A DNA stretch of 64,000 bases from Sipunculus nudus (taxonomy: Eukaryota > Annelida > Sipuncula > Golfingiida > Sipunculidae), in contig CM049313.1 in NCBI GenBank assembly GCA_026874595.1, positions 19,093,508 through 19,157,507 of the forward strand, in the 5' to 3' direction. The position numbers and the translations under genes were made by a program. Under the pieces are notes generated by a model. It was not told the origin of the DNA. It saw only the letters and a list, made by a program, of their open reading frames with translations, and did no database searches. Shown here one piece after another: positions 35,849-48,511 of this stretch (positions are counted from its first letter, which is position 1; the number at the start of each line of letters is the position of its first letter).

Positions 35849-37700
35849 CTCCATGGCACGGATGTTGGCCCTCGGTAGTCGGTAAGGATGGAGGAAACCG
35901 GCGGACCCGGAGAAAACCACCGACCTTGGACGGGCCACTATTTTCAGGCAAACTTTTCAATCTATACTTTCCATCTGTCATATATGGTTTACCTCCCAAT
36001 AGGGGAAGAAGCCCATTGATGTTGAGTTCAAAAGGTCAAAGGTCAAGGTCACAATATTGTTCTAAATGCTTGTGAACATATTTCAAGTGAAATTGTTCAA
36101 CTCAAACCTTCAGTCTTTCACATATGCCACATCTATGCATCACTCAATGTGATTCAAACTTCATATTTATGGGTCTTTTTGCATGAAGAAATAACTAATT
36201 GATTTTGAGGTCAGCTGGTCAGGAGGTTACAGGTTGCAGGTCTAAGTTATTCACTCATTGGTTGCCAAGTAATTACACCCGGCCAGATGTAAGTGGTTAG
36301 TAGTTACCAATCATTTAGAAAGAATCCAGTTGATATGTGGGCAAAAGGCCAAGGTCATAGGTCAGGTCAACTTATTTTGTAGACCATCTCTATTTTTCTT
36401 GTATATATAAGCTTGCACTCCAGCTTGTACATCTCACCGTGTGGCTGTAATTGTGAGTGATACTGGTGACATATGACTCCCTTTTGTATCAGGCTATTAA
36501 GTGATAAGGCTGAGTGATAAGTACCTCGTTACTGCATAACAACACTCTGTTGTTGGAATACTTCAGCCAGGCATTAACACTATGAGAGTATAGTATTAAG
36601 GTTTAGCTACTGATTTATAAGATGATGGGAACATTTTGCAGTTTATTTTATGGAATCATAGCAATAAACTTAGTTCCTAGATATCTGAATATTTTTATAT
36701 AAATCACCACATATAAAAGCAAGTGTTTGTTCTAATAATATGTGGATGTGTACTTGATTTAGGATGGCTTTATTTTATTACAAGACTCTTAGTCATGCTT
36801 TCTGCATTTCTTTTCTTTCAGGTTTTGCAGTTTACCAACCCTGCTGACCCCATTGAAAAGCAGAGTGATAATAAAAAATATTGGACCTACACTTTTACAT
36901 TTGCATATCTATAAATCTGATATGAGCGCCTGAACATGCCTTTTGAATTGTTTTGGACATTCATTACTGTAACATCATTTGGAGAATTTGCCCCAAGTTT
37001 GGTCTCTTATTGGAGGATGTGTGATATCAAATGTCAGACTTGTCAGAAATCCATTATGTCTGCCAGTTAGCCACCTTAGAAATCCTTTTTTCAGTGCAGT
37101 TTCAGTAATTTTCCTTCAATATTTGGTCCGATTTAGAGAATGGTTGTTGTCTGATATCAGACCTGTCAGAAGTCCAAAATGGCCACCAGGCAACCATCTT
37201 TAAATTCCTTTTGATCATATTATCAAAAGAACTGTTAAAGTGAAGGCAGTCGGACGTATATTAATGTAATCTTGCAAAGGATTGGGTCAAATATTTCTTA
37301 ATAAATATTATCATCATATATGAAAGTGCAGTACAGTTGGCTTGTATTGAATAAAAATTCATACAGAAGCACCTGTTTCTCAATAATTTTTGCATGGATT
37401 TCTTTGATTTTTTGCTTTATATTTTGATCTTATATTTGCACTTTGTGGTGTTCCTTTTGAGACTGACAGGTATCAAGTAAGCTATGGGAATAGTTCTGGA
37501 TACCTTAACAATCATACATTTTCCTCAGACCATCAATTCACTGTGTTTTTAACCAGACATAGGTGATATATATTTCTGTTGTCGTAGAAAATTTCAACAA
37601 ATTGGCAAATTGGTTCTTCAAAATTTGACTGGAAGTTGTGAATCTCAGCCCATGATGTCGCAGGTCATGCTTGGCAGCTGAGCGTCATGACCCATGGGTC
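35849..37700. repeat. Composite dispersed-repeat region
   Basis: Begins near GGATGGAGGAAACCGGCGGA and GGAGAAAACCACCG (35888-35925), a phrase I recall as widespread in invertebrate repeat DNA. It continues with AGGTCAAAGGTCAAGGTCAC-like blocks. A segment at about 37006-37110 (TCTTATTGGAGG, GATATCAAATGTCAGACTTG, CAGAAATCC) is repeated in diverged form at about 37125-37220. It ends near CATGACCCATGGGTCACTTG. An acceptor-like TTTTCTTTCAG before 36822 opens 31 codons to a stop, but I do not accept it as a gene. Confidence 0.45.
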
Positions 37701-38701
37701 ACTTGTTATAATAAAAATCCATACCAAAGCCGGTGGTTTGCCTTATTTTCATCGATAACGTTTAAATAATATGAATAATATCTTTAGCCATGATGAATGA
37801 AAATATTATAAATTATATTAATTGATATTAGTGATCAACTTAATTTAATAATTTACTTATTGGCATAATAGTATTTTTTTTTGTCTGTTACTAAAACATA
37901 GCTTTAATTTCTAGAAATGCACCAATCCAGAATTACAGTTTTTGCATTTTGCATTATGACTGCTAAGTTTGAGGGGGGGGGATGGTCTATTGCACGTTAG
38001 AATATCCCCTCGGTAACAGCAAACAGTGATGACGCGGTAACCTGGTTTAATGACAGGTATAGCCTAAATATCTCCGAGCTCACGGCTAACTGCTCCTGTT
38101 GAACCCTAAGTTTTGTTTTAAAATAAAGTAAAAAGTATAACAGAAGTCGCGTGACATTTTACATTTTAAAAGCGGAGTCTCCGGTCACTCAGTGTGAATT
38201 CCCATTTTCTTTTAATTTCTCTGGAATAATGCGCTTATAATGGTCTTATCGCTAGGAGTAGTAATAAAATGAAAACATGACGTCGCGCTGGGTAGTCGGT
38301 TTAAATCTGGAAATTACTCTCGACATGGGAATGTCCCACGGTAAGGCTGCTTGTCAACGGAAAACCCAATAGCCCGACTTAACCAAAACTTAGACTCGAT
38401 ATGGAAGGGGGCGGGTTATACCCCCCTCACATTTTGGCCGTGGGGGGGGGGGGGTGATTAATGTCCCCCCCAAGTTATCCAGAGAGTAAGATTTATATGC
38501 TGGAAGAAAATATATAAAAAATTAGAATAAGAGACTTATACTATATTTTTTGTCTTCCTGCATGACTATATTTTTATTCTTATGTTTGGTTGTATTACCT
38601 CAAATATATTATGGTTCACGTTATCTGATGATCGCCCGGGTGCCGAGACTGGCAACGGCGTGAAACCCGGAGGAATAAATCGATGCTCCAACGTGCTTAA
38701 C

Positions 38702-38704
<3 letters not shown>
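37701..38704. other. Intergenic, nothing recognised beyond G/C runs
   Basis: G runs at about 37972 and 38441. No coding exon. Confidence 0.35.
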
Positions 38705-38758
<54 letters not shown>

Positions 38759-38772
38759 AATATATATATATT
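38705..38772. repeat. (TA)n microsatellite
   Basis: About 68 bases of TA with a short TGTATAAA interruption. Confidence 0.95.
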
Positions 38773-39074
38773 AGTTTGTTTAACAAATAGTTAAGTCAAA
38801 TTAACTAAAGCTTTCGCATCCTGTTTCGATGGGGATGGGGGGAGGACAAAGGCGGGGGATATATTTATTAAAAAATAATTTGTTGTGTGTGAAAGAAATT
38901 CCATACCTAGATAGACCAGTTAAAGAGGAAAGTATGTCGACTCTCAGTAATGCTGTTTGTGATGTCTTTATTTAACTAAAAATTTTACTGGGAATTTATT
39001 GGTGCCATACAGTTTAAACATTTCTCTAAATGTCTGAAGATCGACATTGATTTTTAATACCTATTGATAATGTG
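38773..39074. other. Intergenic, nothing recognised
   Basis: AT-rich with a GGGGATGGGGGGAGG run near 38830. Confidence 0.35.
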
Positions 39075-39300
39075 TGATTTGATGGTTTAATGTCAAAGGT
39101 GTCGGACTTGTGATCAAGCGGTCATGGGTTCGAATCCCATAGACTCTCATTTCTTCGCTAAGACCCTTAGGCAAGGTCACACGTGTGCTTATGTCCACCC
39201 AGCATTACAAATGGGTACCTGATTAAGTGCCATCTGCGTATGGCGGGCTATATAGCGACCTAAAAAGTGTGTGGGCTCTGTAGGGAGCTACCACCAATCT
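39075..39300 (+). repeat. tRNA-derived SINE
   Basis: The head has a tRNA-like GGTGTCGGACTTGTGATCAA then a perfect B box in GGGTTCGAATCCCAT (39125-39140). The body has the phrases ATGGGTACCTGATTAAGTGC, TGGCGGGCTATATAGCGACC and GTGGGCTCTGTAGGGAGC, a layout seen in invertebrate tRNA SINEs. The degenerate anticodon stem and SINE body argue against a functional tRNA. Confidence 0.75.
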
Positions 39301-39909
39301 GTAAATTTTTATCTTCTGGGCCAGTTATCGGAAAGGGGACTTAAAACCTGCAATTTTTCAACTTTGTTTTAACATAATTACATTTATGGCAAATAAATTG
39401 TTCAGTTGTACATCCAGTTAAACGATACAGTTGCAGTTAATAATAATTATATTTTTATATTATATTTAAAGAAGATAAATCTAGGTGGGTAAAGATTTAA
39501 TAACATACAGAGCTGTCACGAAACGCCTGAGATCCAAGAAATAATCCATTCACCCAACCTCTTTGGGCCCCAGGTGACCAACGGGCCAAATAATGCCGGG
39601 TGTAGTATGTCTGTCCGTCGTGCGCAATTAATCTGTTGTTTAAACACACGGCAGGATCTCGGGATCTGCTACGTCATGGCTCATACAAACGCACTTGAAA
39701 ACGACGAAATAGCCGTTAAAAATGATGACGTATTATACCGAAGCCACTTATCCTAGCTGTTGCCATACCAGGTATGAAAATAGCGTTCAGGGTGAATTGT
39801 GGCGACTAAAATTTCAGGTACAAGGTTTACTAGAGGATATGAGCTAAATATGATAAAAAAAAAAACACGTACGTAATGGGTACAGCTGAATTTTATGCAG
39901 CTAGAGAAT
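39301..39909. other. Intergenic, nothing recognised
   Basis: No exon or delimitable element. The frame at 39574-39756 is unsupported. Confidence 0.35.
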
Positions 39910-40186
39910 GCAAGAGAGGAAATATGCAGACAGTGGGGATAACTGACCTGAGGCAACACCAGCAAGTTAGTAAAGAGACTGTAAAGTCTATAAAGTCTTA
40001 AAGGTGATGATTGCACTGTGTGTATGCCTACGGCTGTGGAAAAAGTCTGCAATGCGACAGGCACCTCGAAGAACATCCGATTGTGCTGTCGAAACCTGCA
40101 ATGTGATCAGTTAAATATCTCTGGGGAAATCCACAGAAACAACACCGCCTGGTTGTAAAACCTGACGGGCAACCGCGGTTTCATGC
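39910..40186 (+). pseudogene. RecQ-like cassette, copy 2 (frameshifted)
   Basis: Closely matches 27200-27463 from GCAAGAGAGGAAAT to CCGCGGTTTCATGC. It has one G fewer in GTGGGGAT, which turns the helicase-like frame into an early stop, and a 20-odd-base insertion duplicating AAAGTCTATAAAGTC. It is a non-functional sibling of copy 1. Confidence 0.6.
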
Positions 40187-40261
40187 TCAATATTGGAAGG
40201 GGGTGGAGGGTGCATGGTTATATATTCTATTGTTAACAAAACAGAGTTTCCCAACCTGTCG

Positions 40262-40600
40262 CTATGAGTCATCCCCGCTCCCCACCGCGTACGGGCTCCG
40301 TACGGGAACTGTACAGTAGGCGGACGGATGTCGTAGGATGCCCGTGCGATTTTTAACGCCTACTCGGCTACTCGAGAAACGTACGGCGTACCTGCGGCTG
40401 TCGTAAGGGGTCTTTGCGGCTTCCGAAAGGTTTGCTTGCGGCGTCAGCAGGGTAAGCTTACTTGACCGTGCGAAGGCCGTGAGAATGAGGAAAAAACCGT
40501 GCCGTTCCCGCACGTCGGCCGCATAAGTATACCTGCGGTCCCAAAAACCGTGCGGTACTCTACGGTGTGCGGTGACCGCAGCGGGTTGTGACCGAGGCTT
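40262..40600. repeat. GC-rich, CpG-rich island with repeated CCGTGCG words
   Basis: Composition contrasts sharply with AT-rich flanks. CCGTGCG or its complement recurs (ACCGTGCGAAGG, AAACCGTGCCGT, AACCGTGCGGTA, GCCCGTGCGATTTTTA), and GTACGG/CCGTACG occurs near 40290. It looks like the subterminal array of a DNA transposon, but I could not pair the ends. The open frame on the minus strand is an artefact of GC content. Confidence 0.4.
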
Positions 40601-42142
40601 TAGGAGCATCCCACGATAGCCCCCCCCCCCCCACACACACACACAAGGCAGAGCTTGCATTCCTCTAGTTTCCTGTATCTTTGCCATGGTTCCGAATACT
40701 AGAGGATTACCTGCAGAACTGACCTTACATATTAGTAGTTACTATAAGGTTAAGTATAAGCAAACACCGTTCATTAACATTCAAATTTAAACCTGTTTTA
40801 TCATTGTGTCTTTCAGATCTCCATCATTTCTGATGTCGAATCAAGATGTCTGAAAACAGTAGTTTCCCTGTTCATTTTAACACGAGATGTACTATAATTG
40901 AATTAAAGAACAAGTGAAAAAAAAAACCGAACAAAAACAAGTCATTCATGTATCGTTATATATTTTTAATTCTAGTCAGAATGTAATACATTGAGTGGAG
41001 CTATACAAGTGAACATGTAACAGTAACTTAAGTAAAATATATACAAGACAGTAAGACAGGCACAGAATGGCGGGTAGTTTGAGTTTCAGACAGTTCATTC
41101 TCACTGATAATGGCAATGAAGTAGTGTAAGGAGAGAAAAAGAGAATTCAGGCGACTGTCACTCACATCTGCAGTATTACATCTATAATATAAAAATAATC
41201 TAAAGTCTGCAGTAACTTGCATTTCATTAATGTACGCTATAACGTGTATTATAATGGACAGTTGGTCCCTGAAAAAAAATGATCATATCAGTGATACACG
41301 TATACACCACATCAGTTAAAGATGGAAACCTTGCCAATGGCTACACCAATGATGTCGATCATCTCTGACATCTTCAGATTTTATATTAGAACAGTTAAAT
41401 CAAAGACAGCAGGGTAATACATTTAAGATTTTATCCCGGTAACATGACCAGTGACGTTATAACCAGGTAGCTTTCCCGGCATGCCTTGAACTGAACCTGA
41501 AAAAGGTCCCAAAATCCTGAAAGGGAGGGGTCATGGCCTTAAAAATTGGTTTAAACCCCTGAAAAAAAGGTTTTTGATGCTCAAAAAGAGGGGTCCGGAC
41601 CCCCTGGAGCCCCCCCCCCCCCCCGGAGCCGTGTGATAGTTCTGTTGACCTCACCTTTCCAACAGAAATTCTGAAAGGAATATACACAAATCAACCAAAT
41701 TTAATCTGGCGGGTAATCCATGGCAGACGGTTCCGCTTTCGTGAAAGATGGCCGCAAGATGGCGACACCATTGGTGTAACACAGGACACAGATGCATCGT
41801 GACGAAGGGAAACGCGTGTACCCATATTTGTACATGAAATGAAAATTGAAAGACTTTAACAAACAAGTCACTCAACTTCTTAAAACAGTCCCCTGTACCA
41901 GGTAAGCAGGCTTTCTTTGAGATAAAATATTCTTGTTCATACACAATATACATTTTTTTTCATTCGCACATGTACATGCTTTGTGTAATATCCCATAATA
42001 TTCCTCTAGTAAGGCAACCTGTTTTATAGTTATGTGAGAAAACAGAACAATAAACACTTAACCTTTAGCATCCTTTTCTGAAATAAACTAACAAAATCTC
42101 AACAGAACGACACGCAACACATTGCTGAATTAGATTGACAAC

Positions 42143-42144
<2 letters not shown>
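40601..42144. other. Intergenic, nothing recognised beyond simple repeats
   Basis: (C)n(CA)n at 40620-40646 and a C run near 41612. Minus-strand frames at 41457-41953 have no recognisable domain. Confidence 0.35.
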
Positions 42145-42221
<77 letters not shown>

Positions 42222-42224
42222 ATA
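42145..42224. repeat. (TA)n microsatellite, about 80 bases
   Basis: Near-uninterrupted TA, one of the longest in the window. Confidence 0.95.
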
Positions 42225-42784
42225 CTACCAGTTGATATTACTATTAAACGAACCTTTTCATATGAAGTACAAATAATCATATTAATTTTCTCTGCAGACT
42301 AGTCTATATAGATATTTAAAAGCATGTGATCATTGACACTAGGAGCGTGGTAAAAAATCATGGTGCGTTTTAAGAAATAAACAACCGTATTAATCATGAA
42401 GGATAAATATGTATCGGTAAATATTCAAAGCCATACATACATAATAAACATTATATTACACTGGAAAGTAATAAATTAAATCCTTATATCTCATTTGGTA
42501 AAATTCTTGTTTAGTACATATACATATGTCATAATATGTGACTAGTGTCGGCTATTGCCGTGCATGAGTATCTCATTTTTACCCTGACATTACATTATTG
42601 TATGGGTGTACCTAACAGCACAATTAATTAGAGCTACTTAAAATTAAATATAATTAGGACTGCTGGTAGAACGGTCTAGATCTATCTAGACAAGACCACA
42701 TTATTCAGCCTTGACCTTTACCTGTTAGCTGTGAGTATTCTGAAACCATCAACTGATATAAACTGTTTTTGCTTTTTTTGGTTA
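42225..42784. other. Intergenic, nothing recognised
   Basis: AT-rich without exon signature. Confidence 0.35.
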
Positions 42785-43680
42785 TACTGGCTTTGTTATA
42801 CAACCGCAATATCCTACTGTGATATCTTTGAATATCATGACGATATCTACTCGTTGTATACCGAGTTATCCTTAAGAGTCAAGACGCCGTCAACACATTG
42901 TATACTGTCGTTTCTTTGAGTATTATGACGTCGTCACATTGTATACCGAGTTATCTTTGAGTATATTGACGCCGTAGGCTCATTGTATACCGGGATATCT
43001 TTGAAATTCATGACGTCATGCAAACAAAATATCCTACTGTGATAACTTTGACTATCATGAAACCTTCCTCTCACTGTCTACTGGGTTATCTTTCAGTATG
43101 ATGACGCCGTCAACACATTGTATCTTGTAGTATCTTTGAGTATCTTGACGCAGTGCGCTTCCTGAATACCACGTTAACTTTCAGTATCATGACGCCGCCA
43201 TACCTACGTATACTGAGTTATCTTTGAGAAGCTAACTGCTTGATGCAGTCTACAAATTGTACACTGTGTTATCTTTGAGTATCATGATGCCGTCAACATT
43301 ATGTACATTGTATTATCTTTCAGTATCATGACGCCGTCTACACATTGTACGCTGCGTTTTCTTTGAGTATTATGACGCCGTCAACACATTGTATACTGAA
43401 GTATCCTTGAGTATCTTGACGCACTGCGCTACCTGTATACCGGTCTCTCTTCAGTATCATGACGCCGTCATACCCACGTATACCGTTATCTTTGAGTAAC
43501 CTGACGCCGTCAACACATTGTACACTGCGTTATCTTTGAGTAACCTGACGCCGTCAACACATTGTACACAGTGTTATCCTTGAGCATCCTGACGCGGTCA
43601 ATACGTTGCACACTGAGTCCGCTGAGCTACATTTATCTTTGAGTACCAGTACCCTGACATCTGAGTACTCTCACATACGT
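42785..43680. repeat. Degenerate minisatellite, about 45-bp period, about 20 units
   Basis: The unit is roughly TTATCTTTGAGTATCATGAC then GCCGTCAACACATTGTATAC, repeated from about 42810 to 43640 with variable spacing and many substitutions. Units contain TGACGCCGTCA, a near palindrome. Non-coding. Confidence 0.8.
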
Positions 43681-43800
43681 GTGTACTGTTCCCGTTCAGT
43701 ATCGAGTTGTCTTTACTCTGCCCCATCTCTGGTTAATATGAGAACACAGTGTCTGCCCAATCCAGTAGACATCTACTCAAATCGTCATTCATATTCATAG

Positions 43801-45648
43801 TTTCCATTTTTAACAATTTTCACCATTTTTACAATTTTTACCAATTTAGGTAGCTGCTAAAACAAACACCCCTAATTCAGTTTCATAATTACCAGTTCAA
43901 TGTGCTAACAAGGTGGTCTGTGCAGACATTTGATACAGACCCCTGTACCGAGCAACTTAATCCCCCCGGTCGCTTACGCTTTCAGAACTCTGTCGGGAAT
44001 GTGTGTAAATAATGTTTCAGTTTTCCCTTAGTATTGCCCTCTTATTATGCTTATGTTCTGACATTTGAATATTCTTTTAATTATAGCATATGGGGATATC
44101 GGATTCACCAAAACTTGATTTTTTTTAAATACTTAAAATGTCAATTTTATATATTAAAAATATAGGTAAACATATATTTAAATAATATCATCGATATTTC
44201 TCAGCCATACTGTTCGAACAATCGATGTTCAAAATAATGACTGTTAAAGATATGCTTTGAAATGTCTTGCTTGGCTTTTGTCTGATTTTAATAGGAAGCC
44301 TTTAAAAGAACTTTACTCATGGCCTTTTTTAAATTTCACTACTTTGAAAAATCATGATTCACGAGCTGACATCAAAACCCCAAAATTCTTAAGAGATTTT
44401 ATTTTAATTTTAGAATGATGTCAAGAGATATTCTATATCTTCAACAGATATGCTGGAAATCCATTGTTTAAAGTCAAATGCATGTAACAATCATATTAAA
44501 AACTTTGTAAAGTCAACCGGTCTTTAGATAGAACAAAGTCTTCATTTACCGCAAAAAATACCCAACAAATTCAGCTGTGAGAATATTTGTATGCAAGTGA
44601 TCCCAGGTTATAATATTTGGGAATATTAAGGAAAAACTGAAACAGTGTTTAATGACACTCTCTTTGGGCAGTTCTGAAACATTAACAACTGTTATGTTGG
44701 ACCACGGGGCATCAGATGCAAAATAGTCCTTCAATATAAGGCAAGTTCTCCAGTGCAAATTCATAATACAGTTATTCATCTATATGATCAACCAAGCATT
44801 GTGGGCAGTTCTTTCAAATATATTGCAGTTTCATAACAAAGGTTGCAGACAAAGATAATCTCTTGTCCATGATCTAATTATTAATCAGATTAAAATTAAA
44901 ACTTATTTATATTTCGGAACACAAATAATCCATACTGCTTGTATACACTGCATTAAACATAGGCAAACAACAAGAGCTGACTATATGTGTACAATATTAT
45001 ATGTACTTGCAAATAAAAACAAAAGCTTTGTGAATATAACAAAACAGAACAGTATGCGTATCACTCTGACACCAAGGTTCAGGGTTAACCTTCCGTCAGT
45101 CAGAGCTGCATAAGTTAACCACTGTCTTTGGTTTTGCGAAGGTGGGTTAGCATTTAAAGATGCAGTCATACTCAAATATTGCTTCAATTCGTTTTCTTGC
45201 CATAAAACAATGAAATCATGGACGGCAGTAGCAATAAGGTCGCACAATTGGCAAAAACGCTATATCTAAAATCAATAAAAATGTTTTAAATCCACATTAG
45301 ACCGACACAAGTCAAATCTGTTACAGTGTTCTGTCTGATGGTATACAAATGATTGAAATTTCATTCATTTTCATATGATATTTTAACCAATTATTTCTTT
45401 TAATTTTAAACAGTACGCTTATTTACGCATCCGGTTACAGCAAGCCACCTTTTAGCAGCTATATGACATGACAGTATTCTAAAAATGATTGTTAATCTTC
45501 TTTATCACTTCTCTATCTAACTTAAAACTTAAAATGCTGATTCAATAAAAAATTATTTTCTAACAAGAAAGGCACAAAAAGAGGGAAAACCCCTTTTGAG
45601 ATCTTGTCATGTATTTTGGTATTAGTCAACTAAAAAAGTTGCTTATTG
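43801..45648. other. Intergenic, nothing recognised
   Basis: AT-rich. Minus-strand frames at 44546-45247 lack motifs and splice context. Confidence 0.35.
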
Positions 45649-45946
45649 TAAGGCCAAAAAAAAGGTATGGTTCTCAGGCACTTTAACAGAAATTTGTGCG
45701 GGCGGGCGATATTTTATTTTGAGCTTTTTTGTATGTTTCGATAAAAATATCATATGATCAGAAAAAGCATGAAAATAACAGAATTTGCTAAAAAAAAAGT
45801 AAAAGCACATAACAAAGGAAACCTTATCAAAATTGTATTTATTTTATCTTCATGAAAAATAAAACCAGAAATTTTTGATGCGGGGGGTAAAAATTGACGC
45901 GGATGGGTCCTGAGGAACATAACTTTTATTATTTTTTTAGACCTTA
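45649..45946. mobile_element. MITE, GGTTCTCAGG family, copy 1 (298 bp)
   Basis: Left arm TAAGGCCAAAAAAAAGGTAT then GGTTCTCAGG; the right arm is the reverse complement (CCTGAGGAACATAA ... TTTTTTAGACCTTA). The centre has GTGCGGGCGGGCGATATTTT and, inverted, a diverged partner. A second copy lies at 53369-53652 and a partial one near 26058-26160. No coding content. Confidence 0.7.
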
Positions 45947-46379
45947 CTGGATGCTTAAAATATTGTACCTTTTAAAATATTATAATTTAAAATGTAAAAA
46001 AAAATCATATTAAAAATCGTGTATGAAAAGTTCTAAAATATGTATACAATTAGAAAGAACCTTCTTCCAGGCTTAAGATAATGAATAATTTATGTGGTCT
46101 ATGTTGAATTTAAAACAACTTTTGGATTGATATTAAATATAGGTTTAATTTTTGCCAATTGTACTACCTATAAAGGAAAGAGCCGTCTATTCTGTCAGTG
46201 GGGGACACCAAATGGTACATGGTACATTATTGTCGCAGGCTCAACCAGCGAGCCGGATTCCTGTTCACACACGTGCTGATGGTTTCAGTAATGTAAGCTC
46301 CCAGAGAAAGTGTTCTAACGCTCCTCTCCAACACACATATGTACACTTATGAGACCGAAGTTCAGTTTTAGTTTTTCGT
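45947..46379. other. 3' flank of the SLC24-family gene
   Basis: Downstream of the stop codon on the minus strand. It includes the 3' UTR and probably its polyadenylation site, which I could not fix. The plus-strand frames at 46094-46352 are not supported. Confidence 0.4.
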
Positions 46380-46629
46380 TCAAGTGTTAACGGGACACTG
46401 GATGATACCTAACTGCAACAGGACGCTTAAAATAACAAAGACCACGTAGAGGACAAGCATAGATATGCCCGTGGCTTTGCTCATGCGCCACTTGGATATG
46501 GCTATGGCCGTTATGACGAAGATTAACATCATAAACAGCAGCAATATGGAACAGAACAGCCCGCTTGAGTCCACCTCTTTCCCTGCGGTCACAAACACTG
46601 CGCAGTACATTAACCATGGAAACGGCAAC
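46380..46629 (-). CDS. SLC24-family K+-dependent Na+/Ca2+ exchanger, last coding exon
   Basis: The minus-strand acceptor GTTTGTTTCAG ends at 46630. The exon's first G completes the Gly codon left by the upstream exon (GG|G). It encodes LPFPWLMYC, a short loop with VDSSGL, a hydrophobic segment (CSILLLFMMLIFVITAIAI), the SKWRMSKATGI linker and a final hydrophobic segment (SMLVLYVVFVILSVLLQLGI), then QCPVNT and TGA at 46380-46382. The order LP(W), N/DS.GL, (N/S)KW(R/K)....GI..LVLY....LS.L.(E/Q)LG(II) is that of the C terminus of NCKX proteins, nearest in feel to NCKX5-like members. These are the last two or three membrane helices. Confidence 0.9.
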
Positions 46630-47005
46630 CTGAAACAAACATGAAAATTATGTAATAATTATCCAAGACATGCCAGGTTGTTAGTAAGTATATTGCCAAT
46701 AACTGAAATATTTAATATAAAAAGTAATCCAGCACATGGAGAGACCACTAAAAAAGTTCTTCTTCAGTTGTTCATACTAATGGCTTGTCAGGTGTGAATC
46801 CCTGATATTTGCACATTGATACGTCACAAGGCCATTAGAGGAGTGGGCGATTCTCCGCGGTATGCCTGTAGCCGTGTTTGGTCTTACATGCTTAATATAC
46901 TTTACTCCAAATTTTATAGGCAAATTGATAGCTATTTCATTGGCTGACATCTGTTTAATGTATACCGACTTGGCCAGTCTACAATTATCCCACCTTGATT
47001 TCATA

Positions 47006-47706
47006 TACGCTCCCGAGGCAGCGGAAATCTTACGCTTCTAAAGAAGCAACTGATTTTCACGCTGCCAGCTTTGACCGTTTATGATATATTTAGACACCAG
47101 ATGGCAATTCGTTGTCCACTGAACAAAACGTGCGTATGATTTGACAAGCAGCCAACCAGATGCCAATAAACAAACACGCGACAGGCATCCTGACTCCGAC
47201 CATAGCTGCGCTTCAAGCGCCGTTTGAAGACCAAGTTTACGTTCGAATTTTAATTGCTCCCTCTGCATTCTCGCATCATCGACCGATTTGATTCTGACAG
47301 TATGACTGTGTTAGCGTAGCCATGTGTCTGGTGTCTGCAGAACTGAAACGAGCCAGCGAGGTGTTCACGCAGCCTTTGTTGTTACGTTTCGTTTGAATTA
47401 CAGCTCACCGACCGGGCATCCTATGTGCCCAAGGCCCTAAGCAAACCACGTCTGTGGCCATTCTCACTGAGCCTGTGGCCTGTTCATACGGTTATCGGGG
47501 CGATGAGCTGTCATTCAAAACGAAATGAACATGATTGGCTCCGTTTATTCCTCGCTTGGCCGTGTCTTCCAGCACAAGGTCTCATCTGATTGGACTAAAA
47601 TACAGTGCTCCCCTCTGGTGTAGCAATTCAGGATACGAGGTCATAACAAACAGCTCTTACCATATAGGAAGTAGGCCTATAATTAAAGCGCTGTGTAAAG
47701 AGCGTA
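47006..47706. mobile_element. MULE-like non-autonomous element, copy 2, perfect 9-bp TSD GATTTCATA
   Basis: Same family and orientation as 21517-22214, with identical TACGCTC/GAGCGTA ends. The target duplication GATTTCATA (46997-47005 and 47707-47715) is exact and different from that of copy 1, proving independent insertion. It lies in an intron of the SLC24-family gene. Confidence 0.88.
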
Positions 47707-47715
47707 GATTTCATA

Positions 47716-48511
47716 TAAAACTATGTGAGGATTTTTAAACAAGAATGCGCTTAGTAGAGGGCAAAATACACCTCTCACCAGCCACACCAAGGGGTATTTA
47801 GTATAAGGGAGATGTGTGAACTCCTTGTCGAATGTTCCAGACAGGGCCTTAAAACTGGGTAATTTCCCTGCAAGGAAAATACCGCTGATACCCGTGCTTA
47901 TTGAGGCAGCCTTAGAGTATATGTTAATCGGATCAAGTTGTTCGTTTCCCGCGCTCTCAGATGGGAACTCAAAACCAAGTTGTCTGTAAAATTCTTTTTA
48001 TATTCCCAATGTATAAAATAAAATTAAATCAGTGGCAATAGATAAGTACACATTAACATTGTCGAGGATGTCTACGTTTGAGAGACCTTCGTTGCTAAAC
48101 ATGTCGTCGGTACGGTGGAGATGGGTTATAACGCCTAGCTGAAACTCTACTAACAACGACACCAACGCTGAACTCTGAAATTTCGTTAAAATTAACGGTC
48201 TTACCAACATAGGGGAATTTTCATTTTAGAATCAGCTATTCTTTATAAACGTGAATTATAATCCTCTTTTATCTGGAGTATGGAAACTCCTGTGAACTAA
48301 CGGAAACCGCGCATGTACTCCAGAAAATCAGTTTTTTTTTTACCTGACGCCTATTACGTAAATTAGTAACTGCGGGAGACCACAACGCTTCCGTAATGGT
48401 TCAAGTGTGTTCCAACCACGTGTCAGCTAAATATATCTTTTGCGCATATCTTCAAATATTACAAACTGTCTGCACATACATATTTAAAGCTGACACTGTC
48501 CCTGCAGTTGA
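47716..48511. other. Intronic stretch, nothing recognised
   Basis: No exon of the exchanger is missing here, since the flanking exons join in phase. Short frames are unsupported. Confidence 0.4.

Noticed and set aside
36822-36914. Acceptor TTTTCTTTCAG followed by 31 open codons (VLQFTNPADPIEKQSDNKKY)
   Set aside because: It lies within a composite dispersed repeat with no recognisable family and no partner exon. Kept only as a remark.
39105-39145. Possible functional tRNA gene around the B box GGGTTCGAATCCC
   Set aside because: The A box and anticodon stem are degenerate and a SINE-like body follows. It is better explained as a tRNA-derived SINE.
40262-40687. 141-codon minus-strand frame
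   Set aside because: Long only because the segment is GC-rich. No domain, and its end runs over a poly-G/CA tract.
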